From Mimachlamys varia (lineage: Eukaryota; Mollusca; Bivalvia; Pectinida; Pectinidae), in NCBI GenBank assembly GCA_947623455.1, contig OX392534.1, positions 9,434,001 through 9,498,000 of the forward strand: a stretch of DNA of 64,000 nt. The letters are read 5' to 3'. Shown in pieces: positions 35,411 to 46,055 of the stretch (position 1 is the first letter of the stretch; every line of letters starts with the position of its first letter). The position numbers and the translations under genes are program-made. The notes beneath the pieces are model-generated. The model had not been told where the DNA came from and made no database searches. It saw only the letters and a program-made list of their open reading frames with translations.

Positions 35411-37980
35411 TTTTCATGGATCCACGCGAAAGAATTGCCAACAGAAACAATTATATCTATAACAATGCCGAGTCGATATGCAGTACATAAATGTAATCAT
35501 ATTTAGTTCATTACCAACACAACGCTTAAGATTTCTTTAAAACATAAATGTTGATGTGAAATTCACCCGTATCGGTAAACGAAAGACTGCGATCGAAAAC
35601 CCAGAACGTTTATTTTACCTATCAAATATATTTACAGCGATCAATTCACAATTTATTTTCATGGGTCCTTTTTTGGTAAAAAAAAGTATTCGCACGTAGA
35701 TTGATCACTGTATTTACCTGTCAGTACTCTGATCGGTAAACAAAAGATTGATAATAAGCAAGCAGTCCGACTGCCCCGTAGTAATCTGTTCACGGCCTGC
35801 TACACATCATGTATTTTTTTGTCAGATGACTGGTCACAATCGTTTGGTCAAGTACCGATAATTGGCGGGGCGGTCAATATTTTCAGGTGGTCGTTAGATG
35901 AGGTTTCATGGTATGTATAAAGTCCCGTCCGTTATATTTAGCTATTTATTGTAATTAACATTAATGTTCATATGTAATTTCATCTCGTTTTGCTATGTTC
36001 AATACGTCCGACCGATAGACGCGTAACGGTACTCAACACAACAGTTTCATATATCGCTATGTGGGGTTATATCTATCTTCGCCCCTGATCACAGTTTTTT
36101 GTTTTACTTCTTAATGAACATAGCTATTAATACATTAATAAATAAGAGAATACTCATCTGAATCTCCACTCATTCAAAACCAATTACTTTGAATTACTTC
36201 ATCACCTGTCCATCTTATTACTTCAACAGGATTAGTATAATTAGCTACCAGCTTGGTACCGGCCAATGCCTATAACAATGGGGGCCCTGGGGTCATTACA
36301 GGTAAACTTTGACCACGAGCGAATCTTTATCTAATTATATTACAGCCCAAATCTTCACACATCTTCCATCGTCGGAAACCTACGGTAGGGCAGAAGCATA
36401 GGAGGCCGGATATTATATTAGTACTAGGTACCCCACTATTCCGACGATTTACGCGTTCACATAATTTATTACAATCACACAACAGCATAATTTCATATAA
36501 TTAATTCTAATAACAAATAAAAAAACAAAAACTGAAATGTAGATAAATAATACGCTACAAAATAATTACGGCCACGAGTCGTGATTACGGGACAAGATGA
36601 ACATTAACCAATCACACAACATCATTTCATATAATAAAACTGTTTGTTTATCAAACTCAAATGTAAATAAAGAACATGTTACAATATAATTACGGCCACT
36701 AGCCGTGATTACGCAACGAGGTGTAACACAATCATCCAACAGCATCATTACATATCATTAATACTTAAAGAATACGCTTAACATAATAATTACGGCCACT
36801 ACCCGTGATATAGAACCGAGATGTAAATAAAACAAGTCGTGATTACGGGACGAATCGTAATTAATCACACAACATCATTTCATATAATTAAAACTGATTA
36901 CAAATCAAGCTCATAGGTAGATAAAGAACACGTCACAAAATAATTACGACAACAAACTGTGATTACGGGACGAGTTGTAATCAATCACACATTAACATTT
37001 CATATAAAATGAATGCGTTTTTACTCAAATATATACAAAATGTACAAATAAAGAATAGGTAACAAAATAATTACGGCCGCTAGCCGTGATTACAAAACGA
37101 GATGTCATATTATAACACGAAAGCATACTTTCATATACTTATTACTTAAAGAACACGCACAGCTTAACATAATAATTACGGCCACTAGCAGTGTTAACGG
37201 ACAGAGAGGTAATACACTCACACAACGGTATCACTAAATATCATTTATTTGTATTACAATGAAACTAAAAAGTAAATAAAAAACCCGCTATAAAGTAATT
37301 ACAAATCTATCACACAACATCATTTCTAATAATTAAAACTGATTTCTAATCAAACTCAATTGTAGATAAAGAGCACATTACAAAATAATTACGGTCTCAA
37401 GTCCTGATTACGGGACAAGATGTTATCAATCACACATTATCTTTTCCTATAAAATGAATACGTTTTACTACTCAAACGTTAGATAAAGAACATGCTGCAG
37501 TTATACCATCACAAAACAATTTTCATATAAACAATATTAACGACAATTTCGACAATCATTCCAAAACAAAATGACTAAGATGGAAAGAAGTATGAACACT
37601 TGAACAATAGTTTAGAAGACGTTTTTTATTTCTGAGGAAACGGAATTCTACATGCAGTAATAGTAATTTATTACAATTCTGTCCATATAAGTTGGTAACA
37701 TGTTTATATACCAGATGTTTGTTGTGTCCAGTCTATCAACAGAGTGTAGCCGTGATCACATAAGTTTGTTTGGCAGCACCTATGGGATCACAGGCCTTCT
37801 GTTGTGTACAGAAGCATTACAGTAGCCTTGGCAGCGTGCCAGTTCACAGGTGGTGATCGGAGCTGCCAGTCCCTACCTATAGGAGGTGTGAAACCCCCTG
37901 CGGCTATCTATACCGCTGGCCACCAGGCCCTCGCGCCCGTCAAGGAACACAGGTAAAATCTTCACACTGACTATTCACCG

Positions 37981-38085
37981 ACATCCTTACTTTTCAGCAC
38001 CTGCACTGACTTTTCAGCACCTGCACTGACTTTTCGGCACCTGCACTGACTTTTCGGCACCTGCACTTACTTTTCACGTCACACT
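37981..38085. repeat. Subterminal 20-bp repeats of the foldback element, right arm (four copies)
   Basis: Inverse of the left array, tgacttttcggcacctgcac, with two fewer units. Confidence 0.85.
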
Positions 38086-38176
38086 CTTAAAAAGTAAGAC
38101 TGGTCGTTGAAAACTCAGTGCGAACGCCGAAAAGTCAGTGCTCCCGAGGATTTTAAGAGTATTATAGTCACCAGTG

Positions 38177-40700
38177 ACAGGCGTTCGATGATTTGTTTAT
38201 ACATACAGCCGTTCGATGATTTTTTTATACAGACAGGTGTTCGATGATTTGTTTATACAGACGTTCGATGATTTGTTTATACAGACAGGTGTTCGATGAT
38301 TTGTTTATACAGACAGGCGTTCGATGATTTGTTTATACCGACAGGTGTTCGATGATTTGTTTATACAGACAGGTGTTCGATGATTTGTTTATACAGACAG
38401 GTGTTCGATGATTTGTTTATACAGACGTTCGATGATTTGTTGATACAGACATGTACATGTGTTCGATGATTTGTTTATACAGACAGGCGTTCGATGATTT
38501 GTTTATACCGACAGGTGTTCGATGATTTGTTTATACAGACAGGTGTTCGATGATTTGTTTATACAGGCAGGCGTTCGATGATTTGTTTATACCGACAGGC
38601 GTTCGATGATTTGTTTATACAGACAGGCGTTCGATGATTTGTTTATACAGACAGGTGTTCGATGATTTGTTTATAGACAGGTGTTCGATGATTTGTTTAT
38701 ACAGACAGGCGTTCGATGATTTGTTTATACAAACGTTCGATGATTTGTTTATACAGACAGGCGTTCGATGATTTGTTTATACAGACGTTCGATGATTTGT
38801 TTATACAGACAGGCGTTCGATGATTTGTTTATACAGTCGTTCGATGATTTGTTTATACAGACGTTCGATGATTTGTTTATACAGACAGGCGTTCGATGAT
38901 TTGTTTATACAGACAGGTGTTCGATGATGTTTATACAGACAGGCATTCGATGATTTGTTTATACAGCCGTTCGATGATTTGTTTATACAGACAGGCGTTC
39001 GATGATTTGTTTATACAGGCGTTCGATGATTTGTTTATACAGACAGGCGTTCGATGATTTGTTTATACAGACAGGTATTCGATGATTTGTTTATACAGAC
39101 AGGTGTTCGATGATTTGTTTATACAGGCGGTCGATAATTTGTTTATACAGACAGGCGTTCGATAATTTGTTAATACAGACAGGTGTTCGATGATTTGTTT
39201 ATACCGACAGGCGTTCGATGATTTGTTTATACAGACAGGCGTTCGATGATTTGTTTATACAGACAGGTGTTCGATGATTTGTTTATACAGACAGGTGTTC
39301 GATGATTTGTTTATACAGACGGTCGATGATTTGTTTATACAAACGGTCGATGATTTGTTTATACAGACGGTCGATGATTTGTTTATACAGACAGCCGTTC
39401 GATGATTTGTTTATACAGACGGTCGATGATTTGTTTATACAGCCGTTCGATGATTTGTTTATACAGACGGTCGATGATTTGTTTATACAGACGGTCGATG
39501 ATTTGTTTATACAGCCGTTCGATGATTTGTTTATACAGCCGTTCGATGATTTGTTTATACAGACGTTCGATGATTTGTTTATACAGCCGTTCGATGATTT
39601 TTTTTATACAGCCGTTCGATGATTTGTTTTTACAGCCGTTCGATGATTTTTTTATACAGCCGTTCGATGATTTGTTTATACAGCCGTTCGATGATTTGGT
39701 TATATAGACGTTCGATGATTTGTTTATACAGACAGCCGTTCGATGATTTGTTTATACAGACGGTCGATGATTTGTTTATACAGCCGTTCGATGATTTGTT
39801 TATACAGCCGTTCGATGATTTGTTTATACAGACGGTCGATGATTTGTTTATACAGCCGTTCGATGATTTGGTTATACAGCCGTTCGATGATTTGTTTATA
39901 CAGCCGTTCGATTATTTGTTTATACAGCCGTTCGATGATTTGGTTATACAGCCGTTAGATGATTTGTTTATACAGACGTTCGATGATTTGTTTATACAGC
40001 CGTTCGATGATTTTTTTATACAGCCGTTCGATTATTTGTTTGTACAGCCGTTCGATGATTTGTTTATACAGCCGTTCGATGATTTTTTTCATACAGACGT
40101 TCGATGATTTGTTTATATAGACAGGTGTTCGATGATTTGTTTATACAGGCGTTCGATGATTTGTTTATACAGACGTTCGATGATTTGTTTATACAGTCGT
40201 TCGATGATTTGTTTATACAGTCGTTCGATGATTTGTTTATACAGCCGTTCGATGATTTGTTTATACAGACGTTCGATTATTTGTTTATACAGTCGTTCGA
40301 TGATTTGTTTGTACAGCCGTTCGATGATTTGTTTATACAGACAGGCGTTCAATGATTTTTTTTATACAGCCGTTCGATGATTTGTTTATACAGCCGTTCG
40401 ATGATTTGTTTATATAGACGGTCAATGATTTGTTTCTACGGGTGTTCGATGATTTGTTTCTACAGGTGTTCGATGATTTGTATATATAGACGGTCGATGA
40501 TTTGTTTATACAGACAGGCGTTCAATGATTTTTTTATACAGCCGTTCGATGATTTGTTTATACAGCCGTTCGATGATTTGTTTATATAGACGGTCGATGA
40601 TTTGTTTCTACGGGTGTTCGATGATTTGTTTCTACAGACGGTCGATGATTTGTTTATACAGACGGTCGATGATTTGTTTATACAGACGTTCGATGATTTG
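38177..40700. repeat. 28-bp minisatellite, right part, about 95 units
   Basis: Core gttcgatgatttgtttatac with variable linkers: agacaggc/agacaggt (28-bp units, mainly 38.18-39.3 kb) and agac or agcc (24-bp units, mainly 39.4-40.7 kb). The 24-bp units open frames reading FDDLFIQP, MICLYSRS or antisense YKQIIERL; these are repeat artefacts. Confidence 0.94.
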
Positions 40701-41228
40701 AAATAAAGTACTACGTAACTTATCGATGACCAACCGCCATGAGAGTTGTCTTGCATTAAAAAACTCAACAAGAAAGTTTTTCAATATTTTTTTGTTATTT
40801 TATTAATATGGCTTAAATGTCTATATTTTTAACATATTCCGTTTCACAATATATTAAATTGTATTACGTATACAAACATATTTTGGCACCATGTTTTCAC
40901 ATGTACAATGCATGCATTTAAAGATATATGTATATATATATATTGAGCTTAAGACACATTTATCATTCAAACTACAAATATATTTTGTATTTCAAAATTG
41001 CTGCAAAACGCCTGTCCAACTGACGACGTGCCAGTGGTTTAGCTACCCTAAAAGTTTTTTAGACTGAACAACTGCATTAGTCTAGGAAACCAAGCTTACA
41101 CAATAGTTTGAACCTATCTACGACATGATTACAACAACGTAATTCAGTGGGAGCCAGTATTCATTCAACGGGGGTAAGCATCAATGTACTATCACTGTAG
41201 ACTTTATGATTTGTGATTAAGTCACCAA

Positions 41229-41900
41229 GGGGTTCCACTCACCTACGCTCTCTACACCCCTGGAATCACCATCAGCATCAAGGGGTCACGCTTACATACG
41301 CTCTCTACACTCCAGCAAAATGTCATAGCAAAACTGGAGGTAGGAAGACAGCAGTTTGATTTTGCTCGGAGAAAAGACCCTGACGCTAGACTGATACCTG
41401 TCTTTTGAAGATTATAAAGGAACGACAACCCGACTTTAAATCTTCTCAGTTTTTACCGTTAAGTGACAGTGACATTCTTTTGATGTACATCAAAGAACTA
41501 AACTAGTCTTCTTGTCTCCTCAACAATGTGGTGTACACAGAGCCTTTAATTCGCTATTACAGATGCCAGGGGTGTAGAGAGCACAGGTGTTCGACAGACG
41601 AGGCTAGTGCCTGTTTGACAGGCGAGGCTAGTGCCTGTTTGACAGACGAGGCTAGTGCCTGTTTGACAGACGAGACTAGTGCCTGTTTGACAGACGAGGC
41701 TAGTGCCAGTTTGACAGACGAGACTAGTGCCAGTTTGACAGACGAGGCTAGTGCCTGTTTGACAGACGAGGTTAATGTCTGTTTGACAGACGAGGCTAGT
41801 GCCAGTTTGACAGACGAGACTAGTGCCTGTTTGACAGACGAGGCTAGTGCCTATGTAGAGAGCGTAGTTGAGCGTATACCCCTGGATATCGAGGGTGTGA
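41229..41900. mobile_element. TIR element with ctacgctctctacaccc ends and an internal 24-bp array
   Basis: The left end has cacctacgctctctacaccc and the right side gtagagagcgtagttgagcg followed by cccctggatatcgagg. The body resembles the elements at 43627-44477 and 60520-60720 (cctgtcttttgaa, tttttaccgtta, catcaaag). An internal array at 41590-41850 of about eleven 24-bp units reads EASACLTD in one frame, giving a 132-codon open frame of doubtful meaning. Confidence 0.65.
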
Positions 41901-41925
41901 TTAAGTGGAAGCTAGCATCAGTATA

Positions 41926-43626
41926 GACTCATTCGAATGAAATGGGAGCTTACTGACTATAGACTCATTTATTCCATATATCGATAAAGTACAATGATTA
42001 ATTATGAAGGTTGACGCCGGTATGAAGTCAATGTGTTTAGACACTGGATTACAGAGAATACGTTACTAGGTAAATAAACTTTGTAAGTTTGTAGTGTAGA
42101 CAATGAAATTCAATGAGAACAGAAACAAATGTAAACAAAACAGTTATTGTAGCACAAAATCAACAGTTAAAGCAGTATTATTAACTAAATAATATCAGTT
42201 TCATTTGTATTTCCTTTTCAGGTTCGAACCATCATGAATATTTTTACATTGATGTTCACCTCTCAGCTGTCTTCTGAATTCGGCACAGTGATATATATCT
42301 GTTGTTCTCATCAAAACATATTTATCATCTAGCACTGGCCATTTGCCATGTAGTAACGTACAAGAAACATGCACACGAGTCTTGTTACTGTGGGAACAAT
42401 ATTGTGAAGACGTATACATGACGTCACATTATTGTACGTGACGTCAATCTATTGTCTCAAGAGTGGAACAAGAGGCTTCCGTTATAAAAGAGAATCATTG
42501 AAAATACATTAGTAAGTTTGTTTCTCGAGTTATATGACAAATAAAATCTAACACTCTTGTTCATTATTTATGAGCTCAGCTTCGCTTCGGTCCATATATA
42601 CCTATACACATTTCGGGTGACTGACCAGTTCATAAGCTCCCATATTGCCCTCAGTGCCATGCATTATTTGTTAAATATTACGAGGCCTCGATATACCAGC
42701 TGAGTGAAATACCTAACATATCTTCCTTACGTCGTAATAACAACCCATTCTTCTAATTGATCACGACAAAATAGTTAAATTGTAGTAAATGAGCATTTGG
42801 TTATCTAAATAGTTAACAAAATACCAGAGCGTCAATATAAAAGACAATTTTTCAAATTTAAATGTCGACACACCTGGATAACTAAGGAAACAAGTGAGTA
42901 ATTCTCCAATATGTCCACCTGTTACATGTATAAGATCAAGTGTAAGCACCAACGTTTGACCAGCCTGATGAACAACCTGTACAATGTAGTTGTGACATGT
43001 AGTACAAAGTGTCTTCAGTAAATACTGATTATATTAGTTGATCGTGGCCTCTATAGAATCTTTGAGCACAGTTCAGACGTGGATGAATTGTTTCTCTTAC
43101 TGACTTAAGTCTACGATAAGCTATTCAGGGTAAGAAAGAGGCACAGGAAATTTCTATCCCATATCCCATTTCACCTGACGTGACGTCTCATGATCAATGG
43201 CTGATTAATGACTTGACGTCACGAACTCACATGCCGCAATGTGCCAAAGGCGATGTGATAAAAGCAATATACTTACCATTCATGTTAGAAAAATAGATTT
43301 TCCTGGGCAAACAATGTTTACAAACATGGGGTATCCTTAAACACAATATTTCGTCAAAAACATTCAATGGAAAAATTGTTATTTTCAAAATTGTAACAAG
43401 TCAAAACGCATTTCCATGGTCTTGAGCTTATTCGAGAAATTGAAATGAGGGGAAAATACTAATTGTTGATCAATGGTACAAGAAAGGGAACTTCCATCTG
43501 GGGATTTTCTGACAAAATTCTCCTCAAATTAAATCCTCGGGTTTTACCAAATTTGAAAACCACTCGGTTGGAATTTCCCTATCTTACACCTCTGGTCATG
43601 AAAAGGTCTCATACTATCTAGCCTTT
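41926..43626. other. Intergenic DNA with a CRE/TATA cluster
   Basis: No gene recognised. See the separate promoter-like entry at 42419-42490. A third TGACGTCA is at 43214-43221. Confidence 0.5.
42419..42490 (+). promoter_or_regulatory. Promoter-like cluster: two full CREs and a TATA box
   Basis: Perfect TGACGTCA palindromes lie at 42419-42426 and 42439-42446, and TATAAAAG at 42483-42490. Spacing suits a CREB/ATF-responsive core promoter on the + strand, but no first exon or open frame is recognised downstream. Confidence 0.35.
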
Positions 43627-44477
43627 CATCCTCGATATCCAGGATTTACTCTCATTTACGCTCTCTACTCCTTCCAAATATTTCTTAGCAAAATTGAGGC
43701 AAAACGACAGCCGTTTGATTTACTCTCACATCACATAACAAAACTGATATATCTCTTTGCTGGTACCTGTCTTTTGAACATCAAAGTCAGTATTTTTTTT
43801 ACTACGACCATAAGATTTATTTTAGCGTACCTCAAAGAGTAGCCGTCTTGTCTCAACCACAAGATGAGCACATACAGTCTTCAGTTTTCTATGACATATT
43901 CCAGGGCACACGGACCTGAGAATTTGCTGCAGCTAGTATTCGACATAAACTAAGGTGTTTATAGTAATTTTACACTTTTGTTGGGTTTAAATAAGTTTTC
44001 GATGAAAATTCGACACCATTCGGAAGATATTGTATGAAGATATCCTGCAAATGGTCAAAACTGCAAAATTCACTTAAAATCACTTATTATGTCATATTGG
44101 TATCTTTGACCGGTCATAGCACGCTGACATATCATTATCTTTGCATTTTCTGCCATGCCATGAACTCCGTTTTCCAAAAATGAATATTAGAAAAAAAGTT
44201 TAATACAGGAAAATTTTGACTTCTCAGAGGAATACATTCTTAATGCAAGACACGTAGGTGGAGACGATTTTCCAACCTCGAAAACTTTCCATCATTTAGC
44301 CTTTATAAGGTTCCATTGAGGGGACATTTTAATCGAAAATTGATCTAAACCCCCAAAAAGTGTAAACTTACTCTAAACACCTCAGTTAAGGTCCAAAATT
44401 AGCTGCAATAAATTCTCAGATTCCTGTATTCCTGGGATGTAGGGAGATTCGGTGTAACCAATGGATATCGAGGATGC
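43627..44477. mobile_element. Degenerate TIR element, about 850 bp
   Basis: The left end catcctcgatatccaggatt is mirrored by aatggatatcgaggatgcc at the right. Internal inverted segments (for example around 43960-44010 and 44270-44360) give it a foldback character. The left third matches the element at 41229-41900. Confidence 0.6.
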
Positions 44478-44586
44478 CAGCTTTTAACGACATGGTTATA
44501 CTCGCTAAACTTTAAATGACGTCATAGAATACACTCAAAGGGTAACATGGAGACTGTTACCCACGCTCACGATCACGCGACAATGT

Positions 44587-46055
44587 TTATATGATGATTA
44601 CCTCCCCATCGTCATCATCTAAGTAGGAGGGGGAGAGTTGATATTTCGAACCACTCTCAGTAGATGAGGATGACCTTCGCGGTACAGGTCGGGGAAGTTC
44701 AACTGTCGGTGAAATAATGGAAGGAATGGGTCTTTGTTGTCTGGCATCATTACTCTGTCCTATTGAGTGTACCGGATATTGTAAGGGGACATTACTCTGA
44801 TGTGACACGTCCGTTTGATTTGGTTCATTGATTGCACGATGGTTCACTGCGGGGGAATGTGTCACTGGTTTAATTGGAATCGGTCTATGTTGTGGTGCCA
44901 TGTTAACAGGAGAGTCTTGCGGGTATTGTGCTAGATTGCTTTCTGTGTAAATGTGAGGCACGCCATTCTTGTCGAATAATACCACGGGACTGGATTGCGG
45001 AGCGTATCCTCCATTATGAACAGGGTTTGTATTTTGTGACACCGGATCCAGATACATGACTGACTCACGATTCTGATTATTAGCAAGGAGATATAGTTGA
45101 TTTGGATTGGCGCCTTGTCCAGTCACATGACTACTCGCGGGTTGACTTACGGGTATAAATTGATGAGGTGATGTGCTATGGTGATGGTCTTGTGGTAGTG
45201 CATGCAGGTACATAGACTGCTGTTGTTCTGCCGAAAGAGGCTGCATTGAAGGACTTTGTACATGAGTACTTGGATCATGTACAAACCGAAGATTGGAAAG
45301 ATGCTCAGGACTTATTCCGGGAAGAGTCTGAGGTCTGTTCGGTCTAAATAACTCGTTTGTGCCAATCGGTACAGGTGCATGCCCCGGTGATTGGATTGGG
45401 TAACTAGTGTCAAGGTTTTGCGCCTGTAATAATCTCCTCTCCATTGTCGAATTCTCGGGAGAAGCGTTTGCTTCATACTCGGCCGTGTTTATCGGCAGAT
45501 TTCCAGGCGATCTCATTGGTGGGTTAAAAGTATTTCGATTTTGCGCCTGTTGCAATCTCCTCTGCAGTGTCGAATTTTGGAATGGGTTTGCTTCACCCCC
45601 TCCTGCCAACTCCAAATAGCTTGGAGGAGGGGTGGCCAACACATCCTCGTCCACCAAAGCCAGTTCTTTGGCTGTGACATAGTTAAGATGCGTTCGGTCT
45701 CCGAGACTCGATGGACCGGAAGTGTCTGACAATCCTGAACTGTTTTTCTCGGTAGCGCGACTTCCTCTAGACGGAACACTACTTGCATCCCCACCGGAAC
45801 CGGATGCTGATGATGACGCTGTTACTGGTACAGTTGGTTTTGTCAGATCAGGTAGACTTTGCACTACATCAGAGTATTCAATTGAAGAAGTTTTCTTGGT
45901 CGTGAGACTGCTAGAATCACCACACGACCCATGGCTGAAGTCTCTCGAATCAAAATTATGCATTTGGAAACCTTGGTTTGAATTTCCGCGCGAGCTTCCG
46001 ACTTCCTCGTACATATTATCCAAACTTCGTATGCTGGTTGTATGGTGACTATGCA
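44587..46055 (-). CDS. Flytrap receptor last exon, cytoplasmic tail
   Basis: The acceptor is ctttttcag at 46057-46056; two bases complete a Met codon and 488 codons follow to TAA (44587-44589). The tail is rich in Ser, Pro, Gln and Asn and looks disordered. Visible motifs are YEEV and YSDV (possible phosphotyrosine sites), PPPSY (PPxY, WW-domain ligand, 45616-45630), two copies of NST(L/M)(Q/E)RRL(Q/L)QAQN, and a C-terminal DDDDGEVIII. Their functions are inferred from motif knowledge only. Confidence 0.9.

Larger units (their letters stand above)
29522..38176. mobile_element. 8.65-kb foldback transposon with CACTG/CAGTG ends, non-autonomous CACTA (EnSpm)-like
   Basis: The left end cactggtgactataatactc is the exact inverse of the right end gagtattatagtcaccagtg. 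The inverted arms run about 29522-31985 and 35746-38176, roughly 2.4 kb each with scattered differences. A 3-bp sequence, aca, flanks both ends inside the same 28-bp host repeat unit, fitting a target-site duplication. CACTG...CAGTG termini, 3-bp duplication and subterminal repeats are the classic traits of the CACTA superfamily. No open frame long enough for a transposase is seen, so it is non-autonomous. Alternatives with other target-site lengths (Polinton 6 bp, Kolobok TTAA) fit worse. Confidence 0.85.

Noticed and set aside
29522..38176. Assembly artefact (mirror-image contig join) explaining the inverted arms
   Set aside because: The arms differ in subterminal copy number and at scattered bases, the centre is not a simple mirror, and the ends carry transposon-type termini with a short target duplication.
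39302..40589. Open frames with FDDLFIQP or MICLYSRS repeats
   Set aside because: 24-bp units keep frames open; no promoter, splice sites or homology.
38177..40700. CRISPR-like direct repeats with short spacers
   Set aside because: The linkers are not unique spacers but a few recurring variants (agac, agcc, agacaggc), the host is eukaryotic and no cas gene is present. It is a minisatellite.
41528..41926. 132-codon frame with EASACLTD repeats as a small secreted or antifreeze-like protein
   Set aside because: Embedded in a TIR element and explained by a 24-bp array; no signal peptide.
45407..46048. Plus-strand open frames opposite the receptor tail
   Set aside because: Antisense shadows of a long GC-richer coding exon on the minus strand.
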